A stretch of 31,528 nt of DNA from Methanobacteriota archaeon (lineage in GTDB: Archaea > Halobacteriota > Syntropharchaeia > JACQPP01), in assembly GCA_016207465.1 (NCBI GenBank), contig JACQPP010000040.1, positions 1 to 31,528 of the forward strand, written 5' to 3'. Shown here piece by piece: positions 22,412 to 29,377 of the stretch. How positions within the stretch are numbered: the first letter of the stretch is position 1; each line of letters opens with the position of its first letter. Position numbers and translations under genes: made by a program. A model generated the notes under the pieces. The model was not told where the DNA came from. It was given only the letters and a program-made list of their open reading frames with translations, and ran no database searches.

Positions 22412-23569
22412 TCAGGAGGGATAGATCCACCAATACTTTCCGTATCTGAGCCAGATGTCCACCCCTCCGAGGGCCAGGGGGACCCCGGCGGCCACGATGG
22501 CCCAGGTCCAGCCGATGCGCCGGGGCTGGGGGGACTCCGCCAGCGCCCCGATGTGGTCTCCCGCCATTTTTCCGAGCATGGCGGTCCCCACGGCCGCGAT
22601 GAGGGGCCCCGGGGGGGCCCGGTAGAGGACCCCGGCGAGGAGCCCGGCGAGGGGCCATGTCCACGTCTTGAGCCTCTTCTCCCCGAGTTCGAGGAGGAGG
22701 GCCATGGGGAGCATGGGGAAGGGCCAGGCGCCGGGGGGCAGGGGGAGCCCCGCGCTCTTGCGGAGGCCGGCGGCGCCGAGGGTGGAGAGGAGGGCGATGA
22801 GGGTGTAGAGGAGGGCCAGGCGGGTGGCCGCCCATCTCCGGGTGTCCCAGCGGCGGAGGGCGGTGAGGAGGCAGGCGGAGAGGAGGGCCTGGACGGGGAC
22901 GAGGAGAGGGTGGGCGCGGGTGAATCCGAGCTGGAGGCTCTGGAGGAGGTTGGCGGTGAGGTCGGGCTGTCGGGCCACGCTCTCCATGGCGAGGAGGCGG
23001 GTGATTTCCTCGGGGACGGTGAAGTCGGAGATGGGGCCGAGGAGCCAGCCGCTGGCCGCGGAGAAGAGGAAGAGGCCCGCGAGGGGGAGCGTCCATTTGC
23101 GGGCGGGGCGCTGGCGATGGAGGGCGACGAGGCCGGTGGCGATGCCGAGGGCGAGGAGAAAGATGCCGGAGCCGATGAGGAGGTGGGGGAGGCTCCAGTG
23201 GGTCTCCCGGAGGCCGAGGTCGGTGTGCCAGCGGCTGTCGAGCATCCCGGCGATGAAGAGCAGGAGGAGGCCGGAGCCCGACATGAGGTGGCAGGCGGGG
23301 ATGGGGAAGCCGAGGGGGGGAACCTGGAGGAGCGGTTGCAGGTGGGCGTGGCTGTCGCGCTCCCGGATGGCCCCTCGGGCCACCAGGAGGACCAGGAGGA
23401 GGCTGCCGGTGTAGACGAAGAGGTGGGGGGGACTCCAGAAGTCGTCGATTCCTGGGCCCCCCTGGGTGACGTGCCAGGCTCCGTCCCAGGCCTTGCCGAG
23501 GGCGATGACGAGGAAACTGCCCGCGAAGATTTGGAGGAGGGTGCGGCGGGCGCGAAGGAATGGCTCCAT
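22412..23569 (-). CDS. Polytopic membrane protein of unknown function
   Basis: 385 residues with about eight to nine hydrophobic helices. His-rich polar motifs sit between them: GKAWDGAWHVTQG, FWSPPHLFVYTG, DSRWHTDLGLRETHWSLPHLLIG. The repeated W-x-PPH/W-x-LPH-L pattern suggests two related halves with histidines near the membrane face, possibly a metal or haem site, but I do not recognise a family. ATG 23569 is preferred to ATG 23590 because a TATA-like box at 23595-23602 sits about 30 bp upstream. It follows another membrane protein gene on the same strand and may work with it. Confidence 0.75.
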   Translation of the reverse strand: MEPFLRARRTLLQIFAGSFLVIALGKAWDGAWHVTQGGPGIDDFWSPPHLFVYTGSLLLVLLVARGAIRERDSHAHLQPLLQVPPLGFPIPACHLMSGSGLLLLFIAGMLDSRWHTDLGLRETHWSLPHLLIGSGIFLLALGIATGLVALHRQRPARKWTLPLAGLFLFSAASGWLLGPISDFTVPEEITRLLAMESVARQPDLTANLLQSLQLGFTRAHPLLVPVQALLSACLLTALRRWDTRRWAATRLALLYTLIALLSTLGAAGLRKSAGLPLPPGAWPFPMLPMALLLELGEKRLKTWTWPLAGLLAGVLYRAPPGPLIAAVGTAMLGKMAGDHIGALAESPQPRRIGWTWAIVAAGVPLALGGVDIWLRYGKYWWIYPS

Positions 23570-23594
23570 GGCCTCCCCTTTTGTCCCCATTATA

Positions 23595-23602
23595 GGAAAA
23601 TA
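23595..23602 (-). promoter_or_regulatory. TATA-like box of the 385-residue membrane protein gene
   Basis: TATTTTCC on the minus strand, centred 30 bp from ATG 23569 and overlapping the short gap after the previous gene. Confidence 0.5.
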
Positions 23603-23611
23603 TGGCCGTTA

Positions 23612-24049
23612 TCAGTATTTGCGGTGGGCGCCGAAGTCCTCCTCGGAGCGCATCTGGAACATCCAGCGGATGCCCCCCTGTCCGGGGCGGCGGCCGAATG
23701 CCCATCGGCCCCGCTCGACCCCCCAGAGGTACCCGAGGGGGTAGGAGAGGAAGAGGAGGAGGGCGATGGGGTGGAGGCCGCGGGTGGGAGTGATGCCGAG
23801 GCCGAGGCATGAGTTCCACATGAAGGTGGCCCCGTCGCCGCAGGGGCCGAAGAGGGGAAGGGGTTCGAGGTTCGGGGGCGGGAGCCAGTTGAGGTAGAGG
23901 GGGATGGAGACCCCGAGGAAGAGGGCCATGATGGCGGCGCCGAGGAGGAAGAGGGAGTCGGGGCTGCGCCGGTGGAGGTGTTTCTGGTTGAGGTAGACGG
24001 AGATGTATCCGAGGAGGACCAGGAGGGGGATGTCCAGGATGAAACTCAT
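23612..24049 (-). CDS. Small membrane protein of unknown function
   Basis: 145 residues with three or four membrane helices (starting MSFILDIPLLVLLGYISVYL). Two cysteines occur in the central loop (GPCGDGATFMWNSCLGLGITP), followed by a helix HPIALLLFLSYPLGYLWGVE and a basic soluble tail. I do not recognise the family. ATG 24049 overlaps the epimerase stop (ATGA), so the two are translationally coupled; ATG 24058 is possible. The next gene downstream is also a polytopic membrane protein. Confidence 0.7.
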   Translation of the reverse strand: MSFILDIPLLVLLGYISVYLNQKHLHRRSPDSLFLLGAAIMALFLGVSIPLYLNWLPPPNLEPLPLFGPCGDGATFMWNSCLGLGITPTRGLHPIALLLFLSYPLGYLWGVERGRWAFGRRPGQGGIRWMFQMRSEEDFGAHRKY

Positions 24050-25077
24050 GGGAGCCATCCCTGTTCGCGGTACCAGCCGAGGGTCTCCCAGATGCCCTTG
24101 CGCCAGTCCTCGTAGAGGAACCGGTATCCTGTTTTTTTGAGTTTCTCGTTGGAGAACCAGTAGCGGTGGCTCACGTATTCGGCCATGGGGAGATCAAATT
24201 TGGGGCGGAATCCCTTGCGGCGGGCGACCTTCTCGACCCGGCGGGCCTGCCAGGTGGCCCATTTGCCGAAGACCTGGTAGAAGGGGTACCAGACGGGGAT
24301 GCGGGGGGCGGGGACGTGGAGGGCGCGGGCGGAGAACTCCATGAATTCGTCGATGAAGAAGTCCATGGTGGTCACCGCGTTGTAGGCCTCGCCGAGGGCC
24401 CCGGGGGTCCGGGAGAGGTGGAGGGCGGCCCCGCAGGCGTCGCGGACATGGAGCATGGGCATGCGGAGGCGCCGGGTGCGGGGGTAGATGGAGGGGATGA
24501 CGGTGGAGCCCGTCTTGGCCATGAGGAGGTGGATATGGTACATGCCGTAGCGGTTGCCGGGGCCGTACATGGGGGCGGGGCGGAGGATGGTGAAGGGGAG
24601 CCCCCGCTCCCGGCGGAACTCCTGGACCACCTTCTCCTGTTCGGCCTTGGATTTGGAGTAGAGGTTCGGGGGGTTGAAGGGCCAGTTCTCGTCGGCGCAC
24701 TCCCCGTTGTGCTGCTCCCCGTAGACCCCGAGGGTGGACCAGTGGAGGATGCGCTTCAGGCTGGAGCCGGCGGCGGCCTCGCAGAGGTTCCGCATCCCCA
24801 CCACGTTGACCCGGTGGAGGGGCTCCCAGGGGGCGAAGTAGTCGAAGAGGCTGGCGGGGTGGAAGAGAACCTCCGGGGAGCGGTCGAAGAGGGGCTTGAG
24901 GGTCTCGGGGCGGGTGACGTCGGAGGGGAGGAACTCCGCCCCCTGGGCCTTCGCGCGGCCGGGGTCGGCGGCGGGGAGGTCGGTGGCCAGCACCTCCCAC
25001 CCCTGGGCCCGCAGCATCTCCACCATGTGGCCCCCGGTGAACCCGCAGGCTCCGGTGACCAGGGCGAGGGGGGCCAT
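24046..25077 (-). CDS. NAD(P)-dependent epimerase/dehydratase (extended SDR, 3-beta-HSD-like)
   Basis: 343 residues. N-terminal nucleotide-binding loop TGACGFTGGHMVEML, DLP acid at the end of beta-2, catalytic Ser in HWSTLGVYG, and YSKSK providing Tyr and Lys. The C-terminal substrate region includes LRPAPMYGPGNRYGMYH and HVRDACGAALHLS, close to the 3-beta-hydroxysteroid dehydrogenase/NAD-dependent epimerase group that acts on sugars, isoprenoids or sterol-like alcohols. The substrate is not evident. ATG 25077 is set by the TATA box CCTTTACC about 28 bp upstream. First gene of a pair or trio with membrane proteins, which hints at a lipid or cell-envelope role. Confidence 0.88.
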   Translation of the reverse strand: MAPLALVTGACGFTGGHMVEMLRAQGWEVLATDLPAADPGRAKAQGAEFLPSDVTRPETLKPLFDRSPEVLFHPASLFDYFAPWEPLHRVNVVGMRNLCEAAAGSSLKRILHWSTLGVYGEQHNGECADENWPFNPPNLYSKSKAEQEKVVQEFRRERGLPFTILRPAPMYGPGNRYGMYHIHLLMAKTGSTVIPSIYPRTRRLRMPMLHVRDACGAALHLSRTPGALGEAYNAVTTMDFFIDEFMEFSARALHVPAPRIPVWYPFYQVFGKWATWQARRVEKVARRKGFRPKFDLPMAEYVSHRYWFSNEKLKKTGYRFLYEDWRKGIWETLGWYREQGWLP

Positions 25078-25101
25078 CACCCGGGGGATGGAGAGGGGGA
25101 A

Positions 25102-25109
25102 GGTAAAGG
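25102..25109 (-). promoter_or_regulatory. TATA box of the SDR operon
   Basis: CCTTTACC on the minus strand, centred 28-29 bp from ATG 25077. Confidence 0.6.
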
Positions 25110-25140
25110 TTTGGCTCGCTTTCCGAAATGAAACCAGGCC

Positions 25141-25464
25141 TCAGAAGGTGTAGGTGACCTGGCCCTCCTTGGAGGCGAGGCCCACAGATTTGATGGCCTG
25201 GCCGGCCTGGCCGCAGTCCTCCGGGGAGAGGGGGAACCGGTCCCCCGGGGGGAGGGTGATGGGGGTCCCCCGGCAGGGCTGGCCGTTCATGGTGACCCGG
25301 AGTTCGGTCCAGGGGAACGCGTCCCGGCTGGTCACCATGGCGGCGTCTCCCCCGGAGAGCTTGACGAGGGAGACGTCTGCCTTCAGCATCGGCGCCTGGG
25401 CCACGTGGGCGCACCCCGAGAGGAGAACCAGGGTGCAGAGGAGGAGCAGGAGATGGGTCCTCAT
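25141..25464 (-). CDS. Small predicted lipoprotein
   Basis: 107 residues with a signal peptide ending in a lipobox (LLLLCTLVLLSGC, Cys at about residue 18), so probably exported and lipid-anchored. The mature part is mostly beta, with WTELRVTMNGQPCRGTPITLPPGDRFPL and a second cysteine in SPEDCGQAGQAIKSVGLA, which could form a disulphide with the first. No family recognised. The ATG overlaps the DJ-1 gene stop (ATGA), placing it last in a three-gene operon. Confidence 0.7.
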   Translation of the reverse strand: MRTHLLLLLCTLVLLSGCAHVAQAPMLKADVSLVKLSGGDAAMVTSRDAFPWTELRVTMNGQPCRGTPITLPPGDRFPLSPEDCGQAGQAIKSVGLASKEGQVTYTF

Positions 25465-26006
25465 GGCCGATAAAGGAGCCTCTGTCCCACCTCGTCGGCC
25501 CGGGCCCGTCCGGCGAGGCGCTCGAGGAGGGCGAGGGCGAAGGCCATGGTGGTGCCGGGGCCCTGGCTGGTGACGAGGTTGCCGTCCTGGACCACCGCCT
25601 GGCTCTCCGCGTGGGCCCCCTGGAGGTGGTCGGTCATGGTGGGGTAGATGGTGGCCCGTCGCCCCTGGAGGAGCCCCGCCCGGGCGAGGACCGAGGGGGC
25701 CGCGCATACCGCCGCCACTGTTTTTTGTGCCTGGTGGTGTTGGCGGAGGAGGTCGAGGACCCGGGGGTCGCGGGCGAGGTTCTCGGTTCCGGGGCTTCCC
25801 CCGGGGAGGACGATGGCATCGTAGGTCCCCCGGGTCTGGTCGAGGGTGGTGTCGGGGAGCAGGGAGATGCCATGGGAGCCCCGCGCGGGGCCGGGGGCGA
25901 GGCCGGCCGCGGTGACCTCGACCCCCCCGCGGCGGAGGACATCAATGATGGTGGTGGCCTCAATCTCCTCGAATCCCTCGGCGAGAATGACGAGAGCGCG
26001 GGTCAT
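25461..26006 (-). CDS. DJ-1/PfpI family protein
   Basis: 181 residues. AEGFEEIEA (9-17) carries the conserved Glu, and the nucleophile elbow AAVCAAPSVLA holds the reactive cysteine (about residue 100). VLPGGSPGTENL and TSQGPGTTMAFALALLE complete the glutaminase-like fold. Family members are chaperones, deglycases, glyoxalases or proteases; this sequence is closest to the DJ-1/ThiJ branch. It starts 3 bp after the surface propeller gene and overlaps the lipoprotein gene, so a cytoplasmic stress-type enzyme is co-transcribed with two exported proteins. Confidence 0.92.
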   Translation of the reverse strand: MTRALVILAEGFEEIEATTIIDVLRRGGVEVTAAGLAPGPARGSHGISLLPDTTLDQTRGTYDAIVLPGGSPGTENLARDPRVLDLLRQHHQAQKTVAAVCAAPSVLARAGLLQGRRATIYPTMTDHLQGAHAESQAVVQDGNLVTSQGPGTTMAFALALLERLAGRARADEVGQRLLYRP

Positions 26007-26009
26007 GTT

Positions 26010-27680
26010 TTAGAACCGTTTCATCCTCCGCTTGATGCGCCACTGGTTCATGATGTAGCCGATGCGGCGGTGGAGGAGCACGAGGAGGACGATGACCGCG
26101 ACCGCGGGCAGGTAGGGGAGGAGGGAGGAGGGGATGGGGCCCGGGTTCACGGAGGGGATGGCGGGGGTGCCGGGAGCGGAGGTGGCAGGGGGGGAGGCGG
26201 TGGGGGAGCCGGTGCGGGGGGTCCCGGTGATGGCGAAGAGGCTCAGGCCGCGGCTCTCGGCGGTGTAGAGGGCGTGGTCTCCCTGGGTGGAGGTCTGCCG
26301 GGTGGAGAGGGACTCCCAGCGGCCCCCCTCGTAGCGCCGGAGGAGGACGGTGGCGGGGTCGATGTCGTTCTCCCGGAGCCAGGAGGTGGGCACGCGGAAG
26401 TCGAGGGAGACGGTGCCCTCCAGGTCCGCGGGGGCGATGTTCTGGGGGGTGAGACGGTAGTAGGCGTAGAGGACGCGGGGCTCCTCGCGGACCTCCGGGG
26501 GGAGGCGGGGGAGGCGCTCCAGGGTGATGGAGGCGGAGGAGATGGTGCGGGCCGCCCGGAGGGTGAGGTGGGTGATGTCCCCCCCGAAGGCGAGGGTCTT
26601 GCGGGCGCCGGAGCCCAGGGAGTCGATGGCCGCCGTGTCCCCCGCGGGGGGCGGGGTGGGAACCGGGGGAGGGGAGGGGCCCGGCGAGAGCGTGGCCTCA
26701 GGGGTGGGAGTGGGACCGGGGGTGGAGGGAGCGGGGGAGATGGTCGGGGCGGGCTCGCCCGCGACGGTTGCAGGCAGGGGAGGCACCGTGAAGAGGGTGA
26801 GGTTTCGCCCCACCGCGGTCAGCAGGCGGGTCCCCTCGGGGGAGAGGGAGAGGTCGGTGACGGAGATGGGGAGTTCGCTCCGGCGGTAGACCTTGTCGGG
26901 GACCAGGCGGGGACGGGGGTCGAGGAAGTAGAGGGAGTTGCCGGAGGAGGCGACGATGGGCTGGCCGGTCTCCGTGAGCCCGGTGGAGATGGCCGAGGTC
27001 TGGGTCTTCAGCTTCCAGAAGTTGGCCTCGGTGTCGATGAAGAAGTAGAGGTTGGAGTCGGTGGAGCCCGCGGCGGTGCGCTCCCCGCTGGTGGAGACGC
27101 GGCTGGCAGTCCCGAGGATGGGGGCCGAGAACTTCTTTTCCCCCTTGGAGTCGAAGAGGCTCACGCATCCCGCGGAGCCCGCGACGATGTGGGAGCCGTT
27201 GGGAGTCATGGAGATGGAGGCGACCCCAGAGCACACGGAGCGCTTCCAGAGGGTGGCCCCGGTCTTGTCCAGGAGGAGAACCTCGCCCCCCTGGGTGCCC
27301 ACCGCAATCTGGGCGGCCCCCGCGGACATGGCCACGTCCTCCACCTCGTGGGGGAACCCGAAGTTCAACACCTCGTTGCCCTTGCCGTCGTAGAGATAGA
27401 CCTTGCGGGCCACCGCCGCGGCCACATGGGAGCCGTCGGGGCTGATGGAGGCCCGCCGGACCCCCGTGAGCCCCTTTCCCCATGCCAGGTTCCCCCGGCC
27501 ATCGTAGTAGAACACCTGCTCGCTGTGGACCACCACCGAGGCCGCCGCCCCCCGGGAGGTGGAGACGGTCTTCACTGCCCCCCCGGCGTCCACCGACCAT
27601 ATCTCCTCCTGGGCCAGCACCGGCATTATCGCCAGCGCCAGCAGGAGGATTCCGACGCAGAAGTATCGCAGAGCCCGCAT
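26010..27680 (-). CDS. Surface-anchored beta-propeller protein with PGF-pre-PGF-like domain
   Basis: 556 residues. Signal peptide (1-23, VLA/QEE). Residues 25-300 are WD40/PQQ-like repeats with recurring LYDGKGN, LLDKTGATLWKR and LFDSKGEKKF blades. A Pro/Thr/Ser-rich linker follows (about 302-347). Residues 360-487 match the PGF-pre-PGF pattern of archaeal surface proteins (YAYYRLTPQNIAPADLEG, VLLRRYEGGRWESL, LSLFAI). A second Pro-rich linker leads to one membrane helix (about 519-537) and a basic tail RRIGYIMNQWRIKRRMKRF. It should be held in the membrane with the propeller outside. No PGF-CTERM sorting motif is seen. It leads an operon with DJ-1 and a lipoprotein. Confidence 0.85.
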   Translation of the reverse strand: MRALRYFCVGILLLALAIMPVLAQEEIWSVDAGGAVKTVSTSRGAAASVVVHSEQVFYYDGRGNLAWGKGLTGVRRASISPDGSHVAAAVARKVYLYDGKGNEVLNFGFPHEVEDVAMSAGAAQIAVGTQGGEVLLLDKTGATLWKRSVCSGVASISMTPNGSHIVAGSAGCVSLFDSKGEKKFSAPILGTASRVSTSGERTAAGSTDSNLYFFIDTEANFWKLKTQTSAISTGLTETGQPIVASSGNSLYFLDPRPRLVPDKVYRRSELPISVTDLSLSPEGTRLLTAVGRNLTLFTVPPLPATVAGEPAPTISPAPSTPGPTPTPEATLSPGPSPPPVPTPPPAGDTAAIDSLGSGARKTLAFGGDITHLTLRAARTISSASITLERLPRLPPEVREEPRVLYAYYRLTPQNIAPADLEGTVSLDFRVPTSWLRENDIDPATVLLRRYEGGRWESLSTRQTSTQGDHALYTAESRGLSLFAITGTPRTGSPTASPPATSAPGTPAIPSVNPGPIPSSLLPYLPAVAVIVLLVLLHRRIGYIMNQWRIKRRMKRF

Positions 27681-27707
27681 TTCGTGATGGGGTCTACGTT
27701 TCCTCTA

Positions 27708-27717
27708 TCTATACTTT
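27708..27717 (-). promoter_or_regulatory. TATA box of the propeller operon
   Basis: AAAGTATAGA on the minus strand, centred about 31 bp from ATG 27680. Confidence 0.6.
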
Positions 27718-27747
27718 TTGCAAAGGTGTGCCGATGGGTGTGCCGTT

Positions 27748-28188
27748 TTAGATGTCGAGGACCACCCGGGCGGTCCACCCCCGGGGGCCCCGGGACACCT
27801 CGAAGAGGTGCATGGTCACCGCCTTCACGTCGTTCCGCAGGGCGGGGCCGTGGCGCACGTCATCGATGTGCTCCCCCGACAGGTTGGCATCCAGCCGGAA
27901 GGGGGGACCCCCGGACACCCGGGCCCGGCAGCGGGGGAGCAGCAGCCGCTCGCTGTCCTTCAGGAACACCACCTCCGAGAGGAAGCGGTAGAGGAGGCGC
28001 TCCACCTCCATGTGCTCCAGTTCCACCCGGCGCTCCACCCGGCCCTGCACCCTCCGGGGGTCCACCATAGTCTCCCCCAGGGCCCGAGCCGAGTTCCGGA
28101 AGAGGGCAGAGAGAGTCCGCCCCCGGGCCTCGAAGGCCACGTCCGCCAGCGCCACGTCCTCCAGAAAACGAAAGGGTCTTTTTTCCAC
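27748..28188 (-). CDS. Archease
   Basis: 146 residues from GTG 28188. The family pattern is present: FRFLEDVALADVAFEARGRTLSALFRNSARAL, VDPRRV, LLYRFLSEVVFLKDSERLL, a GE-x3-D turn, DVKAVTMHLFEV and the ending WTARVVLDI. Archease activates the RNA ligase RtcB in tRNA splicing and metal-binding aspartates are kept; RtcB is not in this window. The usual D-H-T-A-D at the N-terminus reads D-V-A-L-A-D here, so the histidine is missing. The GTG start and the codons for (M)EK lie in the arm of a palindromic repeat, exactly as in the biotin carboxylase gene. Confidence 0.85.
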   Translation of the reverse strand: MEKRPFRFLEDVALADVAFEARGRTLSALFRNSARALGETMVDPRRVQGRVERRVELEHMEVERLLYRFLSEVVFLKDSERLLLPRCRARVSGGPPFRLDANLSGEHIDDVRHGPALRNDVKAVTMHLFEVSRGPRGWTARVVLDI

Positions 28189-28214
28189 GCTCGCTGCGCT
28201 CGCGTGGAAAAAAG
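28178..28214 (-). repeat. 37-bp promoter palindrome, copy 3 (archease)
   Basis: Perfect 13-bp arms (28178-28190 and 28202-28214). The outermost pair is C-G where copy 1 has G-C, a compensatory difference. The sense-strand loop is GAGCGCAGCGA, again fitting GA-GC-GNA-GC-GA with N = C. Confidence 0.9.
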
Positions 28215-28221
28215 ATAAAGG
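28214..28221 (-). promoter_or_regulatory. TATA box of the archease gene
   Basis: CCTTTATC on the minus strand, 29 bp from GTG 28188 and abutting the palindrome arm. Confidence 0.7.
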
Positions 28222-28234
28222 TTGTCCGGGGATG

Positions 28235-28263
28235 GTGAAATTTTCGCGAAGCGAAAATTTCAC
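28235..28263. repeat. Perfect 29-bp palindrome with GAA triloop
   Basis: 13-bp arms, GTGAAATTTTCGC and its complement, around GAA. It lies between the end of the S6e gene and the archease promoter. The centre is GCGAAGC. It may end S6e transcription, but no T-run follows. Confidence 0.85.
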
Positions 28264-28264
28264 T

Positions 28265-28283
28265 GGCGCGCCGAAGGCGCGCC
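28265..28283. repeat. Perfect 19-bp palindrome with GAA triloop
   Basis: Arms GGCGCGCC on both sides of GAA, one base after the preceding palindrome and 5 bp from the S6e stop. The arms are themselves self-complementary. Confidence 0.85.
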
Positions 28284-28288
28284 CAACA

Positions 28289-28750
28289 TCACTTGGGTGC
28301 CTTGCCCATGGCCAGCTTCGGGGCCTTGCCCCCCGCGGCCCCCTTCTTGTCCTTCTTGTCCTTCTTCTCGCCGGCGGGGAGTAGCTCACCGAGAGGCTTC
28401 GGGCCCGGGGTGACCACGGCGAGGTTCACCTGCCCGGTCTCGGGGCCAATCTCCCTCCCCCGGACGGTGCGGCGGAGCCGGACCCCCGCCCGGGGGTCGG
28501 CGTAGCCCACGCCCCCGGAGAGGAGGGGATACTTCTTCAGGGAGCCGGGGATGTCGCGCCGCATGGGGAACCCGTCCTTGTCGGAGCCCCCCGTGACCTG
28601 GAGGGTGTAGCCAGGGAGGCCCACCAGGGTCCCGTCGAGGGTGTCTCCCACCGACTTCCCGTAGAGCACCTGCCCCTCGGGGCCGGGGAGGGCCTTCTGG
28701 TGGGACTGGCCCGTCTTCGGGTCGGCCACTGCCATGCGGATGTCCACCAT
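28289..28750 (-). CDS. rps6e: 30S ribosomal protein S6e
   Basis: 153 residues. The S6e signature is plain: VADPKTGQSHQKAL, VGDTLDGTLVGLPGYTLQVTGGSDKDGFPMRRD, LLSGGVGYADPRAGVRLRRTVRGREI, and QVNLAVV near the end of the domain. The C-terminus is a lysine/alanine-rich tail (KKDKKDKKGAAGGK). S6e is found in archaea and eukaryotes only, so this gene anchors the taxonomy. It stands alone, with a TATA box about 30 bp from ATG 28750 and tandem palindromes after the stop. Confidence 0.97.
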   Translation of the reverse strand: MVDIRMAVADPKTGQSHQKALPGPEGQVLYGKSVGDTLDGTLVGLPGYTLQVTGGSDKDGFPMRRDIPGSLKKYPLLSGGVGYADPRAGVRLRRTVRGREIGPETGQVNLAVVTPGPKPLGELLPAGEKKDKKDKKGAAGGKAPKLAMGKAPK

Positions 28751-28776
28751 ACGTCAGTAAGCCGCCCTGGAAAAAA

Positions 28777-28784
28777 GATAAAGG
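28777..28784 (-). promoter_or_regulatory. TATA box of the S6e gene
   Basis: CCTTTATC followed by TTTTTTCC, the same 16-bp string as in the sucC and archease promoters, but without the palindrome. Centred about 30 bp from ATG 28750, so leaderless. Confidence 0.7.
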
Positions 28785-28850
28785 CTTCGATGGCCCACGG
28801 GGACATCTCAAAGGTTTTTTATGTCCCCCGGGAGAGGACAAGATAGGCCT

Positions 28851-28865
28851 CCGCCCTTCGGGCGG
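28851..28865. repeat. 15-bp palindrome with GAA/TTC triloop
   Basis: CCGCCC, TTC, GGGCGG. Between the divergent S6e and epimerase promoters. A looser 8-bp inverted repeat (GGGGACAT 28799-28806, ATGTCCCC 28821-28828) lies nearby around a T-run. Confidence 0.7.
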
Positions 28866-28895
28866 TCAACGATGTTTGACAGGACCTGAAACCGG

Positions 28896-28904
28896 CTATA
28901 CTTT
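28896..28904 (+). promoter_or_regulatory. TATA box of the methylmalonyl-CoA epimerase gene
   Basis: CTATACTTT, centred about 26 bp from ATG 28926; leaderless spacing. Confidence 0.65.
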
Positions 28905-28925
28905 CCTATACCGAGAACAACCGCC

Positions 28926-29330
28926 ATGAAGCCCCTGAAGGTGGACCACGTGGGCATCGCCGTGAAGAGCCTCGACGAGGCGGTGAAGCTCTACACCGCC
29001 CTCGGCCTCCGGGTCTCCCACACCGAGACCGTGGAGGACCAGAAGGTGAAGACCGCCTTCCTCCCCGTGGGGGAGACCAACCTGGAACTGCTGGAGTCCA
29101 CCAGCCCCGACGGCCCCGTGGCCCGGACCATCGAGAAGCGCGGGGAGGGGGTCCACCACGTGGCCATCTGCGTGGACAACATTGACGAGGCCCTCCAGGC
29201 GGCCCGCCGGGCCGGCCTCACCCTGGTGGACGAGAAGCCCCGCACGGGGGCCCACGGGGCCCGCATCGCCTTCGTCCACCCCAAGAGCACCCGGGGGGTG
29301 CTCCTCGAACTGTGTGAAAAGAAGCATTAA
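28926..29330 (+). CDS. mce: Methylmalonyl-CoA epimerase
   Basis: 134 residues, a vicinal-oxygen-chelate protein of two beta-alpha-beta-beta-beta units. Metal-ligand positions are DHVGIAV (His8), EDQKV (Gln39), GVHHVAICV (His77/78) and LLELCE (Glu128). FLPVGETNLELLES and RIAFVHPKSTRGVLLEL are characteristic. It interconverts (S)- and (R)-methylmalonyl-CoA between carboxylase and mutase. Its presence is the best support for a propionyl-CoA role of the carboxylase in this window; the mutase genes are elsewhere. Single gene with its own promoter and a T-rich terminator. Confidence 0.94.
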   Translation: MKPLKVDHVGIAVKSLDEAVKLYTALGLRVSHTETVEDQKVKTAFLPVGETNLELLESTSPDGPVARTIEKRGEGVHHVAICVDNIDEALQAARRAGLTLVDEKPRTGAHGARIAFVHPKSTRGVLLELCEKKH

Positions 29331-29338
29331 ACACACAC

Positions 29339-29377
29339 TTTTTCTTTTTTCTTTAGTTAATTTTTCTTTTTTCTTTT
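29339..29377 (+). terminator. T-rich terminator after the epimerase gene
   Basis: Two consecutive T-tracts with single C interruptions (29339-29354 and 29361-29377). Archaeal RNA polymerase terminates at such oligo-T runs without needing a hairpin. Confidence 0.75.

Noticed and set aside
25611..28070. An 819-codon open frame on the plus strand
   Set aside because: It runs antisense to DJ-1, the propeller protein and part of archease, is Gly/Glu/Asp/Val low-complexity, and has no domain; long antisense frames are expected at this GC content.
28235..28283. Tandem hairpins as intrinsic terminators
   Set aside because: No T-run follows either hairpin in the S6e direction, and archaeal termination relies on T-tracts; they are listed as repeats instead.
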